A DNA stretch of 64,000 nucleotides from Hysterangium stoloniferum (Eukaryota; Basidiomycota; Agaricomycetes; Hysterangiales; Hysterangiaceae), in NCBI GenBank assembly GCA_015178975.1, contig WHVD01000003.1, forward strand, positions 1,798,001 to 1,862,000. The letters run 5' to 3'. Positions 35,329-47,189 of this stretch are shown here, piece after piece. The notes beneath the pieces are model-generated. The model saw only the letters and a list, made by a program, of their open reading frames with translations. It made no database searches and was not told the DNA's origin. Every line of letters starts with the position of its first letter. Position 1 is the first letter of the stretch. The translations under genes were made by a program, and so were the position numbers.

Positions 35329-37649
35329 TGGTTTTAACGGTGGTGGGCAAGACGGCCAAGCAGTGTATGGGATGTATTTGTACAAACACCACGCTTAACA
35401 TAAAACAAGCTGCACATCACCTTTTTCATATAGTCCAAACTAAATGTGAACATGTTTCTTTTCGGGACTTGAAATGTGGGTTACAGACATGGACATATCT
35501 GGGCGACGTTAATAACTCATCACAACATTTAGACAGAAGATGAATACGACTAGGATCCTGTTCCATAAATGGAGGAGCGGGGCTACGGAGAAGCTTCGGT
35601 GCCCGACTGGTTCAATGACCCGTTCACTTACGCAAAAAGTCATTATTGTGGCGAAGGCACACCTCGACAGTTCCACGACTTTCCAGATGGCATGCAAAAT
35701 TTGAGCGCCATAAATAGAAGCGATACTGCCTCTTTGTCCGCATCCTCCGCATTCGCTAAAAAAAAAAGCCTAATATTGATTCAACTGACGCTTTCATGCC
35801 ATCATGAACATGTATATATGAACGTGTATAGATGGATCAACCATGCACTTACAATTAGGCCTGCCAGCTTTGAATACATATATCAAAATGTGATTGATTC
35901 TACGGGCCAACACTCTCACCGAAGGGCAGAGGTGTTTTATTTTCTATACTTTTTCCGACCCGAGTACAAGGCTCGCGAGAAGGCACCAGGCACGGCCTGA
36001 TCTCCTGGTTGATCCTACCATCTAGCCATCCCGTGCCGAAAGAGAAAACGGCTTACGATCCCGGACAGAATTGAGTTTCGGGTATATGCATGCATTTGTT
36101 ACTGCATTGCCACCCATCAATCGTGGACCCCAATACTAAAATTGCTTTTTTCGACTTAAAAATAAATTCATTCTAAGCTTCATGTACATGTAATAAGTAT
36201 ACTTCTGCATGGACAATATAACGTAATGAAAGCATACACGCGAGATAATTGTAAATCAATGGCTCGCTACACCCCGTTTAATACATCAGGCAAATGCAAA
36301 GACACCCAATCAGAGATCGAGGTGAATTTGAATTGGATTGAAGTTTTCTCAGCAATATGCAATTGCCTCTATCATAGACCATACTCGTAATAATATGGGT
36401 TTTCAGTGTGCACCAATTCGGTTGCCCCAGAAAATTCCATAACCCATAGCCAATTGGCAGTATCATAACCCATACTAACTCATACTTGGTTATAAGATGG
36501 AATTTCGTGCCTAGGAAAATCTGACCAAGATATGTGTGAGGCAGGGCAGATCATGGAATGATGTCGACGATGATGCTGTGGGAAAAAAAAACTACACGCT
36601 ACACGTAAAGAAGCTCTTATGGCGGTATTCACCCTCATAAACTATGTTACTAACATATCGGGCGTAAGTTGGAGAGTATCTTGCAAAATTTGGACGACAA
36701 ACTCGCCTGAAGAAAGCTCGAGCAATGGAATCAACTTACATTAACAACTACAGACTATTACATTCCTAACCAGCTAACTCTCGTTAGTTGTAGGTTGTGC
36801 ATTCATATAATATATCTACTCGGAACACATACTCTGTGAAACCCATGACTTGGGATGTCCACGGAAGGGTATGAGTTATGACAGAGTTGACTGTAGCCCA
36901 AACATATCCATCCTGATTGTCATCTCTTCGGTGGGTACTCGGGTGATGAACTCGGCCTTTTGCAAATTCATTATCATCCTCGATGCAATTGTCGTGACCA
37001 GAGCCCAGGTCATGCTATTATTTAATGTTCAGAATTTGGACGGCGACATATCAAATTGGCAGTCGCATAGCTACACTATGGATTAAGGAAGGGAATAATA
37101 ACACTAAGAAGTCGTCCTACAGGAAATGCTCTACGAATCACGTTGATTTTCAACAACATTACGGAAGAGTAGAAGAACTCACAATAAAAATAGAACACCA
37201 TCCCGATATAACACCTTTAATAAATAATTTTGATATTTGGATTCACTATATCCCCCAGCTTGAGGTCAAGGTGCGCTGTCTGCATCCATGAATCACCGAG
37301 CGCTCCGGACTAGTAACTTTGATGTCCTGGACGATCTGTGTGTGAATGGGATCACAGTGAGATACCGGCGTAGAACCGTAAACAAAAACGAGGGTTACTG
37401 CCAAACATATATGTGTCAAACTGTTGAATAGTTGATCAACACTTTGCCCCAGATGCAATTATGGCCATCAATCAGTTATTGAAATGAAAAGGTACTCATC
37501 ACTTGTGATAATGCAGGTTAAGAATGCAATCGAGCCATATCTTTGTAGATAGTTTACTATATTTCTGCTATTGTAGATAAGACGCTCCTACCGTAGCACG
37601 CCCTGATCTGTGGTCCAATCTGACCTTACTGATTTGTTATGCTTGTCAA
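35329..37649. other. No supported gene; weak frames only
   Basis: A 143-codon frame at 35569-36000 (ATG) and a hydrophobic frame at 36850-37086 (SAFCKFIIILDAIVVTRAQV) are open but match no family and lack clear splice partners. The second could be a decayed membrane-protein exon. The tract has normal CpG. Confidence 0.35.
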
Positions 37650-38055
37650 TCATATGAAATTCCCACCCGAGTTAGAGAACAGTGGTTTATCGGATGGGCT
37701 TTCGCGCATAGTCAGTGATATTCTTATTGGTAGCTAAGAAATACGAGCTTACATGTGAATTGCATAGTTCTAAGTTGGAACCACTGATCAAGAAACTGTC
37801 GTCATTCATATCATGCATTTCCGCAGGTGCAGGGCATGGATAAGCTTGTCAATTATTCTCCTTTCCCTTAGCCTACTGATAAATAATGGTGGGATGGTTT
37901 CCTTTCCCCTCCATATATCTGTCTGAGAGGTCTTTAGTTTTCATACTCCAGAGGGTGATCGCTTTGTGGGGATATAATCGGCGTATTATGGCAGGACTGG
38001 CTGTATGCGAATATATTTGCTGTTGATATTTATGGTGAATGGAATCTACTCCACC
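37650..38055 (+). pseudogene. Truncated inverted copy of the DUF6533 gene
   Basis: About 400 bp are the reverse complement, with many substitutions, of 30980-31430 inside the DUF6533 gene. Preserved pieces include the CRAWISLSIILLSLSLL segment (about 37825-37890) and RVIALWGYNRRIMAGLAV (about 37960-38015). Homology stops at about 38055, just before the copia remnant. The N-terminal signature exon and the C-terminal half are absent, so this is a dead fragment. Confidence 0.75.
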
Positions 38056-38129
38056 TGTTAGAAGTCATAGTGTTGCACGTTGTCGATGCTCGGCTATTTC
38101 GTACTTTACAGTAGCTTAGTCATCATAAA

Positions 38130-38760
38130 TAAACTTTGTCCATTTTTGCTATACTGTCAACATTGTACAGGTTATAAGCCCCACCCCATTGCTTTAAAGA
38201 GTCACATTAATACTATCTCATTATCCTATGTCCAACATCAACACCTTACTCACAAGTATCCCAAAACTCTTGGGTGATAACTACCATGAATGGAAGTTTT
38301 CACTGTCAATGGTTTTACAACATGCTGGATCATGGAGTGTTGTTAGTGGTGGAGCAAAGGCACCTAAAGATGAGAATAGCAAGGAGTATTTGGAATGGGA
38401 AAAGCATTTGGAGGATGGTTACACAGCAATTGGACTCACAATTGCATTAAGCCAACAATCATATATTCGGGATTGCACTACTGGACCAGAGGCATGGCAA
38501 GCACTTGCAAAAATCTATCAGGCAAATAATCAGGCCAATTGGATTTTATTGAAACACCAGCTCTATATGTACCAGCATGATGTTAAAAAACCAGTGATGG
38601 AATATGTCCATGGTATTTTGACACTCACTTTGCAGCTTTGAGTGATTGGAGTTGAGTTACATGATGAGGGTGTGCCGGATATCCTCATCTATTGTTTGGC
38701 TCTGGCATTTAATGCAGTAGCAACTGCTCTTATGCAGCATTAAAGCAAAAGGTGGTTATA
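38130..38760 (+). mobile_element. Ty1/copia gag fragment (fossil)
   Basis: 38228-38641 opens MSNINTLLTSIPKLLGDN, then YHEWKFSLSMVL, and continues with AWQALAKIYQANN, the copia-type gag (UBN2/DUF4219-like) pattern. No protease, integrase or RT and no LTR pair follow, so it is a broken remnant. It is CpG-poor, hence old. Confidence 0.8.
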
Positions 38761-40017
38761 CCAAGTACTGATAATATGTAAATACCCTTTCCAGTTCAAA
38801 AGTGAAAAAGCCCTTTCCATGGTATTGCTGTTTTAAATTGATCATATCTCTACACCCTGTGGCCCAAATAACATGACCCAGGGAGAAATCTTGTAGCCAA
38901 GGGTATGTACTATGTATGACTCCACCAAAGCTAAGTGGAATTCCCATGCTGTAAGGCAGTGCACTTCACACACCGTATTTGGGGTTAGCATGGAAAGGGT
39001 TTTTGGAGTCACTGTATGCATGGAATGGACTATCTAAAGGTATCTATTTTTTAAAAGTATTAGTGTTTCAAACTGCTAATTTTTTTTATTGTCTATTCAT
39101 GTCCAGAAAGATTCTTTACATAGTTTGTAATGTATGAGAGAGTTTAAAACTTTCAAAAAGTTTTAAAAACCAAATTATGTTTGAATCACATCCCAGATGT
39201 TTAAATGACTTTTAGAGTATATTAGAATTTGGTATACTTAATAGTTTTCAGATATCCTCCTATGAGTAGCTAATATATCTCATAGGGTCTCTTACAGTAG
39301 TTTGCCTGCCTGTTGGACTTTAACTTTAGGACACATATTTTATGTTGATATCTCAAATGGGAGGGGAAAAAAATTCTGAACTTATATATTTCAATGGCAT
39401 CTAGGAAATTTTAAACAAATTCAAGTTATAGATGCTTGCAATCATAGCGGCGGCAAGGTCTATGCCAGTGTTAGGAACAATGGGCACTTATATTATACCC
39501 ACATTATCAAAAGGTTAGGCGCAGTAATATATATTAACTACAAATACATCCTATTCCTCACCTTCTTACGTCAGTAAAATGGTTTTATGCGCTGGGAAGA
39601 AGTTTCTGTAACTTGGGATGCTCCAGCCTGCTTCAGACGTCCATGAGATAATAAGACTATCCACTGGTCCTAATCGAACTACTCCCTTCGCCTATGGCAT
39701 CAGTTTCACGGTTGCTTTAGCATTATCATTCAGGATCCACACAATTTCTCTTCTTGGCATGCGATTCATCCGAATGCCAGTGCAGTTATAACATCTCTAA
39801 ATCATAGTCCGAGTCGATATTCTACACTCATACCGTCCATACTGCTAAGGTAATAGTTTTTTCCGTTCAGCTGCAATCCTTGTCTGGACGGTGCACGCGC
39901 ACACATTTTAAGGGGCTTTGCCAGCGGATTTTTGAGTGAACTGCATGCACTGTCATGATGACCTCCGGGTATCGTGGTTAAATAACTAACAAAGTAACAT
40001 TACATCAACCCTATTTA
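38761..40017. other. CpG-poor repeat DNA, then spacer; no gene
   Basis: 38761-39440 is AT-rich and CpG-poor, probably more of the copia-bearing repeat. From about 39440 composition is normal. The only protein-like trace is the short segment at 39592-39630 that resembles the frame at 32625-32912. Confidence 0.4.
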
Positions 40018-43000
40018 TCATTCTCCTCCCATCGCCACAACAAAGGTAGTCCGTCCGCCTGGAGGGAGAATAAGAACACATTCAGCACCATGCGCCTGAT
40101 AAACCTCGGCACTCGGTAATGCCATAGATCCCATGGTCATCTCTCCACTGGTAAGCGGAAGTGGATAGACATTAACTTGTGGAAGTCGTAACTCCCCGTG
40201 ATGCAATGGAATCAGCGTCAAGGGAACACTGTGGACAGACCCGTCCTGATACACCCTCAACATTAATACGCTAGGATGAAGTGATTATTTCATACCGTGA
40301 CAACAAAGTCCCCTCGTTTACGACCGCCGATAAGCCAATCTTTCGGCATTTCTTTCACGTCAAACCTCATCGTGTAATTTTTTTCGTCCGAATTTATCAT
40401 GCTCCCGGGTCCACACCAATGGAATGAATTGTTTATAGTCATTGTAGCGGGTATAGGCTGCCCTGCATAGAGCGGGATAGGCGCATCTGTAGCACTGTGC
40501 GTAGAATTTCGAGCATTAAGACGAACACGAGCAGTTGAAACGATCTATTTCAAGGTTTATCATCATCGAACAAATCTAGTCAATGAAAAACGACTCACAT
40601 TTTTGAAGGGTAGATCAACTGGGACTGCGACCTTCCGCCATAAGTCTCGTGACCCAGCCAGTTGCTTTGTTCGCAAAGTCTAGTAACAGACGTATCGTAC
40701 CATCAGAGGGCCATTGCTTATTACTTCTTTATTGGAGGAATTTACCTCAATAACCATCTTAACGACTTTTGTCACACGTGTATTCTCGGCCGTATTACTT
40801 AGCTCAGGAAGTGCTGAACTCAGAACTCGAAGCTCTCTCGTAATATTGTATCGTTCTACCCATGTCGCATCGTTCTCCAATGCCTTGAGTATGTGTTCTT
40901 TGACCAAGTCAGAGATGTAATGCGGTTCTGATAGCTCTTTGAGAGCCATTGCGATGTGTGTCGACACTAGGTTTTCAATTTCTGAAGTTTACGGTAAGAT
41001 TTGATATATATACCCACATATATGAATCACCTTCTCGAAGCAGACAGTATTCAATGTGTAAGTGCATCGACGCACGCGCTATACACACTTAATATCAATT
41101 ACAATCATGCTACATAATTCAAGAAACTCACCCTTTCGGGGCTCTTTGGATTCAATGCGGAATAGGAAATGAGCAGGCTGAACTGGAGTGACAGTCTGTC
41201 GCCAACGTTAAGTAGTGGTCGATCAACTGTGATTACATTACAACAACTTACTAACACACCCAGTTTCTCTGAACGACATCCTGTCACAACTAAACTTCCT
41301 TGTTCGTCATCAATAGTCTCAAGTTGTACAGATAATATCCGAAGGTGTTGATAAGTCCCAGGAGATGTTGATATTGTAAACTTTGATATTACGCTGCAAG
41401 GAATCAAAACGTCGACAAAACAAACAAGTAACCCTTAGATATTACCTTGTTCCTCGGAAATGATCATGGGCTTGAATCAGAAGGGGTAATGAGGTGGTGA
41501 TGAATCGAACAAAACGGGCATGTCGGACTTGATATGATGACGATTCAGGGCGAGGTGTTGTGTATTCCAACTCTGCAACTATTCTCTATTCCAAAAGTAA
41601 TGAAAATTAGAAGAATATCAGGGTGCTGAATGAATTACACTCACCAAAGGTTCGGCAGCAGCGTGATACGTATGAGGAATCCGGATCCGGATTTGACTCT
41701 CTTTCTCCATCCCTGAAAATTTGATGCAGTCCTCGACACATTCTACTATTACTTGGCCTTTCAAGACAGTTCAGCAGCCAATGTCACATTCATGAGGTAT
41801 AAGCTTACCATGGAGAATGACTTCAGCATCCTGGCAAAGAAAGTCGACCCCCATAGAACTTGGTAATTTAATGGACCCTTGTGATATACTATTACGGCCA
41901 GAATAAAGAGTAAGCGAGACGCTCTGAGGTGCATCTAGCTGGACTGTGGGAAACACATTTAGCCGTCAATGCCACCATTCCAAAAGAATATTAGACGTAC
42001 TGGATCTAGGAGGTTCGACAGTAATATTAACAGCGGCCAAATCCCTTGGAAGGCGTATCAATGGCAATACTTGTTTGGCCTTTCGGCTGACTTTGGACGG
42101 TTGAAGTTGATGGTTCCATCGTAGTGTGAGATCTGCCATCAAGACCTCACTCGTATCTGGCATGAACAATCCGAATGCGGGATTCTGAAGTAAACATAAG
42201 ATAATGGAATAATACAAATGGGGTGCACAAAACTTACTGGACAGAATAGTCTTAACGTCGATGGCCCAGGTGGTAATGTCTTCCCAGAAGTTGAATATTC
42301 CAGCCGAGTCGACTCTGCGCCGGTGAGATGCATGCGAACAGTATCACTAATGACGTCCTATTGGTGCTCTTTAGTCTTTGACGGTTGCTTATTGACCAAG
42401 AAGACTAACACATGGTAGTTCATTGCGAACTATGACATCTAGATATGAGCCATCCTCGTCTTCAGCAAGCATCGCTAGTTCAGACTTAACAGCCACAAAT
42501 ATCATAGGATGTTCCGATGCGACAATGTCTTGACAACAACATGAAACGTGGGTACAGATGACGCTTACAGAATATAAGCTCACCATTATCCATCTGACGA
42601 GTGCAATCCCTTATGGCTTTAACTAATCCAGATATATACTCGCGAGTCTCATCCTTCCCCAAGATCATAATATCAGTCGACATTTCTTCCTCCACAATGC
42701 CTTTAAGAAAAGCCAGGGCTGTCTCCACCCATTCTACGTTGTGTGGATTCCCGAGCTGGGCATGAGTTTCTAAACGTCGTGCGTGCATGAACGTCGCTAA
42801 AGAAGTCCAACTATGAGGGATGTAATGTGCCGGGAGAGAGTTGTATATTTGTTGTGCATCTGTGTTCCGTGCGCGATTTCTGCATACACTTGATAAGCCA
42901 TGCTATGTTTCTCGTGTGAGGCGAAGTGACCTACAGATGCAGCGCAGCAAGGTCGCCGTGCAACTTCAATGCAAACTTCCTACGGCCACCCTTGATGTAC

Positions 43001-44655
43001 ATGTCGATAGCCCGGTTAGTTGTTTCGATGTAGAGCTTGTCGAATGCTTCACGATCAGCAAGGGCAGCTAGGAGATCTTTGTTCGTTATTTTGTCTGCAG
43101 ATGATTCTATCGGCGATGTCGGCGTAGTAGGCTCTGAAATATCCGAGGTTGAGGACAAGGACATAGAGAATGGAATGGATCGGGGCAGATGTCCTACTCG
43201 AATACCAACCTTGTCTAACTAAAGATATGTCAATATTGACTAGCGGTAGAAATCAGAGATCTACCTGCATCCGAGCAAGCTCTAAAAGTTCGCCCTTGGC
43301 TGCGCTGAAACTTGAGACAGTCAAGGTATCTAGTTCAAATAACTCTGCCCATTTGTTGCATTCCGACACAACACTTAGAGCTGAGGCGTAGATCCACGAC
43401 TCGACAAAGAACTCGGGAAGAGGTACCTAAAAAGATTCAGGGTTTCGTCGATACTGACATGTATAAACGTACATCGCACGCTTTTAACCTTTGTCCAAAT
43501 CCCCCCAGGAAGGAAGCGGACTTTCTTGCCAGCTCACTGACCCTGCCGCTCATCCCCAAGACATCACAATGTTTCGCGAGAAGATAGACGCGGAAATCAA
43601 AGACACTGATAGTGTTATTGAGAATTAAATCACGATAAGGCTTCTTCTGGATGTCGAGAAGAGGGAGAGAATCATCGTTGCGGTCTGGGTTGATTGGCTT
43701 GCCAAACCAAGAGATATTCCGCTGTCCGGATAAAGAACTTGTCTGAGTATGAAGAAATGAAGCTTCAAGTTCCGAATAGGTGAGCGTGGCATCATCGACT
43801 AAAGACATTCCTACGAAGGAGCTTGCTAAACTTTCCTGTGATTGACTTCAGCATGGGACAGGAAATGATACATAACTGCGTACTTTGAGGATAAAGAATG
43901 TACAAAAGTTCCAGCCTGGCATTTGTCGCTGGTTCTCTGAGCGCTTGACTTCTTCAGAGCGTTGGGCTACAGCTGAATCGAAGGCAGACATAATCCCATC
44001 CTTCATCTTGGTGGTTAAATCAGTGCATGCTGCAGGTGTAATCGCGCCTTGTGACCATATTACTTGCACACATCTTCCATTGACATAAGGGACAAGCAAG
44101 AGCACCAGCTGAATTGACCATACCTATCCCGCTTGTCTGAGTTGAAATCGGCCTTGATCCTATCAAGCACGCTGCTCTTTATGGCAAAGAAATTACTACT
44201 TGCTGCACGTGCGTCCGGTCTGACAACCAATAGAATCAGCCAGTCTTGGTTCTTTCTTTGGCTAACGGTGCTATGCCAGTCCTTGATTTGTTTGCGAACA
44301 GTGTTCTTGTATATATCGGTATCCTATCAGCATATTGCCCAGCAATCAGTGATATAAACGAAATACGACAAGACCAGGGCCTCACATCACATGTTACAAT
44401 GTAAATGTTCATAAATGGCTTGTCCAGGAGTGTCTGAGGAATCTGCGAGCTCTGTTCTTCTCGAATGGTATCCAGACCGATTAGCTCAACATCAAGCTCA
44501 GGAATCGTGCGAGTAGCAGGCCTTGAAGAAGATTTCCATGTTAAATCTTGTAGCGGGAATTGTGCTGCTATAGCCGTGCGGATTTGTGTCCATTGGTCTG
44601 AAGACAAGAAAATAAGAGGTGCTGAAAAGGTCACTTGCACCTTTGACCTGGACAT
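40018..44655 (-). CDS. TRAPP II subunit TRAPPC10 / Trs130
   Basis: Large multi-exon gene for the scaffold subunit of TRAPP II, the complex that activates Rab11/Ypt31-type GTPases in late Golgi traffic. ATG 44655 (MSRSKVQVTFSAP); longer frames upstream lack ATG. Exon 1 ends at MNIYIVTCD, followed by a GT-AG intron, and exon 2 begins DTDIYKNTVRKQIKDWH ... DWLILLVV, the conserved Trs130 N-terminal region. A mid-protein helical part spans about 43810-42490. Beta-rich C-terminal exons end with LIPLHHGELRLPQV and AECVLILPPGGRTTFVV at 40018, the usual TRAPPC10 end. About fifteen short introns. The gene appears intact and single-copy apart from the degraded duplicate at 48188-48998. It is divergent from trpD. 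Confidence 0.88.
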
Positions 44656-44845
44656 TCTAATTTCTTGTCTAAAACAACGAGAATATCGTGTTAGTGGGGA
44701 AGTTCCCAAGGAAGTCCAGAGGGAAGAACAAACAACTCACTGGCATGAGATACTAACAAGCTTACATAACGCATTATTAATGTAAACAGAAAAATTGGCT
44801 TATGTAAATACTACGTCCATACCCGGACAGCTCAATCGTCCTACT
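44656..44845. promoter_or_regulatory. Shared divergent promoter region of TRAPPC10 and trpD
   Basis: Only 190 bp separate the two start codons, so both genes must take their promoters from it. No clear TATA box or known binding site stands out. The same interval is missing from the degraded duplicate (junction near 48998). Confidence 0.6.
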
Positions 44846-46052
44846 ATGAATCGCCCTCGAGTACTCACTCCAGAGACATTTGCACCAGTTCTAAAAAAAC
44901 TCATATTCCGCCCAGATACATTCAGTGCCGAGGACAGTGACCTAGCATTTCACCATCTTCTCAACCCATCATCTGCGACACCAGAGCAAATCAGCTCTTT
45001 TTTGACTGCACTGCATCTCACAGGCCTTGACAAAGCCCCTGATGTTCTTTCTGCTGCAGCAGAGGTTCTCCATGAGCATGCAGTAAGGGTCACGGTCGAG
45101 GGCGCTGATGAAGATTTCATCGTGGATATTGTAGGAACTGGAGGGGATGGATGGAATACCTTTAATGTGAGCACAACAGCAGCAATCGTGGCAGCTGGTG
45201 CAGGAGCCCGCTTACTCAAGGTTAGTAGTTGCATTAGTTAGTAGAATCCGTTTTTTTAATCACGTGACATAGCATGGTAATAAGGCTTCTACATCTAAGT
45301 CAGGCTCTGCAGATCTCTTGAAGGCTCTTGGGTGCCGGCTCATACCCCTATCAAGTATACATACCCCAAAATCCACACAGGAGACCCCACGCCCAATCAG
45401 CTCTCTTACTCATCCCTTGCCCCGTGTCCCCTTTCAGTTTCTACTAGCTACAGACTATCACCCCGCATTGGCTTTGGTTGGACCGACGCGACGACAACTC
45501 CCTTTCCGTACCATTTTCAACATGTTGGGACCTCTTGTGAACCCCTCACGGCCAAAAGGCATGATTGTTGGCGTTGCAGAGCCTTGGTTAGGCCCTGTAT
45601 TCGCCAGTGCACTGCGTAGCGGGGGTGTCAAACGTGGGCTGGTTGTCTGCGGGAAGGAACATCTTGACGAGCTTAGTTGCGCTGGCGACTCACATGCCTG
45701 GCAACTGCACGAGTCTGGGGAGGTTACAACTCTCACTCTTCATCCGAGCATGTTTGGACTTTCGACCCATTCCCTATCTGAAGTCAGTGGCGGCGATGCT
45801 GACGAAAATGCCAGGATTTTTGAGCTCTTGTTGAATCCCGTGCGGATGCAGCAGCATGTACCCGCAGATCTGCAACCGATTCTTGATTTCGTTTTAATCA
45901 ATGCCGGAGCCATGCTGGTTGTCTCAGGGATAGCGAAGGATTGGAAGGAAGGCGCTGACTTGGCCAGAAAGAGTATTAAACAAGGCAATGCATGGGATGC
46001 ATTGGTACAATTCCGAAACGCGGAGGAGCGTGCAATTGTGGGAGTCCGCTAA
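44846..46052 (+). CDS. Anthranilate phosphoribosyltransferase
   Basis: Transfers phosphoribose from PRPP to anthranilate, the second committed step of tryptophan synthesis (yeast TRP4). ATG 44846 (MNRPRVLTPETF); the frame before it has no ATG. Exon 1 is 44846-45220, the intron 45221-45272, and exon 2 45273-46052, giving 384 residues, the usual length. The PRPP and anthranilate sites are complete: VGTGGDGWNTFNVST, then KHGNKASTSKSGSADLL across the splice junction, FRTIFNMLGPLVNP and GDADENARI. It looks functional. Decayed copies lie at 49001-49690 and about 55475-55590. Confidence 0.95.
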
Positions 46053-46555
46053 ATATGTCAACGGTCGCCTTCCATAACTTGGTGGCTCGAAACGTATAGA
46101 TTTATTTACACCAGTCAAAGGTATATCCAGTACCAATAGATGTGTAGCTGATGTTGATCTCGTACAATGATATGATGCGCTTATTTATTCGAATTTACAC
46201 TCCATGTTGTTAATGAGTTACACACTCAACTGATCTTTAGGAGGCTATAAGGTAAGATGAATCCTCTACATCGGCGCCATGTAGGCCACATAGATCCCAG
46301 GAATCTCCCCTACAAATTTTCTCTGTATGTGGATTATTGTTTCTACATATATCATTTGAAGCTTCTACAAAATTGTATGGATTCTGGAATATACCCATCT
46401 CTCCGTAAATCACTTGAATATAGGCCATGCCACCAATGTGTACAGCCCCCCACCACCATTGCTACTGGACAACATAATACTAGGTATACTTAGATTGATG
46501 TTAACAAACAATTAATTCAAACTTGAACGACATACATGAGAAAAAATGTTTTAGT
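46053..46555. other. Spacer downstream of trpD
   Basis: No gene. 46100-46210 resembles 49605-49690 downstream of the trpD pseudogene, showing that the duplicated block reached past the gene end. Confidence 0.5.
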
Positions 46556-46795
46556 TATTATCTTAATTCTCATCCTCCAGTTGTATATTACGACGTAGCT
46601 AGAACGCGACCTGACCAAACTACAATTTCCAAGTTCGAACTCATCCACAACGTTGTGTCTTACTTCCTCGAAAGTTACACCATCTGGAGTTCAGGGTACC
46701 TAAACAATCTACTAATCATTGCTAAAATTTAGTAGATACGCACTATATTTGTCGCTTTCTTTGGGCTTCCACTGGCAGATCTTGAGAATGAGTTA
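46556..46795 (+). pseudogene. TauD dioxygenase pseudogene fragment
   Basis: Matches exon 5, the following intron and the start of exon 6 of the TauD genes downstream (for example 51514-51760). Shared words include AGTTGTATATTACGACG, GCGACCTGACC and ACCATCTGGAGTTCAGGGTAC. The iron-ligand region is lost by a deletion and substitutions, and no other exon remains. It is the TauD member of the original TRAPPC10-trpD-TauD block. Confidence 0.8.
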
Positions 46796-46908
46796 ACAGT
46801 ATGTCACTCAGGAGTTTGACACCTCTTTGAGACTGAATTGAATGGTGGAGTGGGGTTAGATGCCATAATTATCATTATCACCGCGTACCAGTTCCACATG
46901 TCCTCGTG

Positions 46909-47182
46909 GACTAATGGTTAACGGTAGCCGTGTTCTTGAGGTGATTTGGGTTCCTGGTAGACCTAATTTTTTCAGGTCATCATGATTTTCCTCAATGAGC
47001 TGTTATATTTTTCGGACTTTTGGTTATTCAATAATAATGAGTCCAATTTCTCTATTATTTACCCTTGGTGATATTTTATATCGATTTTTTTTATCTTATT
47101 TGCCATTGTGGGTAGACCGTAGAACGAACGGTCTCACCATGGGCGGCGCAACAACTCGGAATTCTTCTTCAATAAAATAAAA
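46909..47182 (+). repeat. Candidate SINE with tRNA-like head and AATAA-type tail
   Basis: The head (about 46909-46985) has an A-box-like TGGACTAATGGTTAACGG and, some 30 bp on, a B-box-like GGGTTCCTGG. An unrelated body follows, ending in AATAAAATAAAATAAAAG (about 47170-47187). Length of about 275 bp and head-body-tail order suit a SINE. No clear target duplication and no second copy in the window, so this is tentative. Confidence 0.4.
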
Positions 47183-47189
47183 TAAAAGA

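Noticed and set aside
35329-35385. MFS transporter start at 35385
   Set aside because: That codon is TTG. ATG 35328 leaves a normal short cytoplasmic N-terminus.
35569-36000. 143-codon ATG frame downstream of the MFS gene
   Set aside because: Composition is not clearly protein-like, no family was recognised, and an opposite-strand frame overlaps its start. Left as unsupported.
36850-37086. Hydrophobic frame as a fourth DUF6533 gene end
   Set aside because: It has a loosely similar hydrophobic end but none of the family's signature blocks nearby, so the similarity could be chance.
30960-39640. Single large inverted duplication from 31 to 39.6 kb
   Set aside because: The two matching pairs (30980-31430 with 37650-38055, and about 32710-32755 with 39592-39630) are in an order that does not mirror, so one simple inverted duplication does not explain both.
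44656-44709. TRAPPC10 start at 44709
   Set aside because: That codon is TTG on the minus strand. ATG 44655 begins the conserved region.
44795-44845. Longer trpD starting at 44795
   Set aside because: The codon there is TTG. The first in-frame ATG is 44846 and gives the normal family N-terminus.
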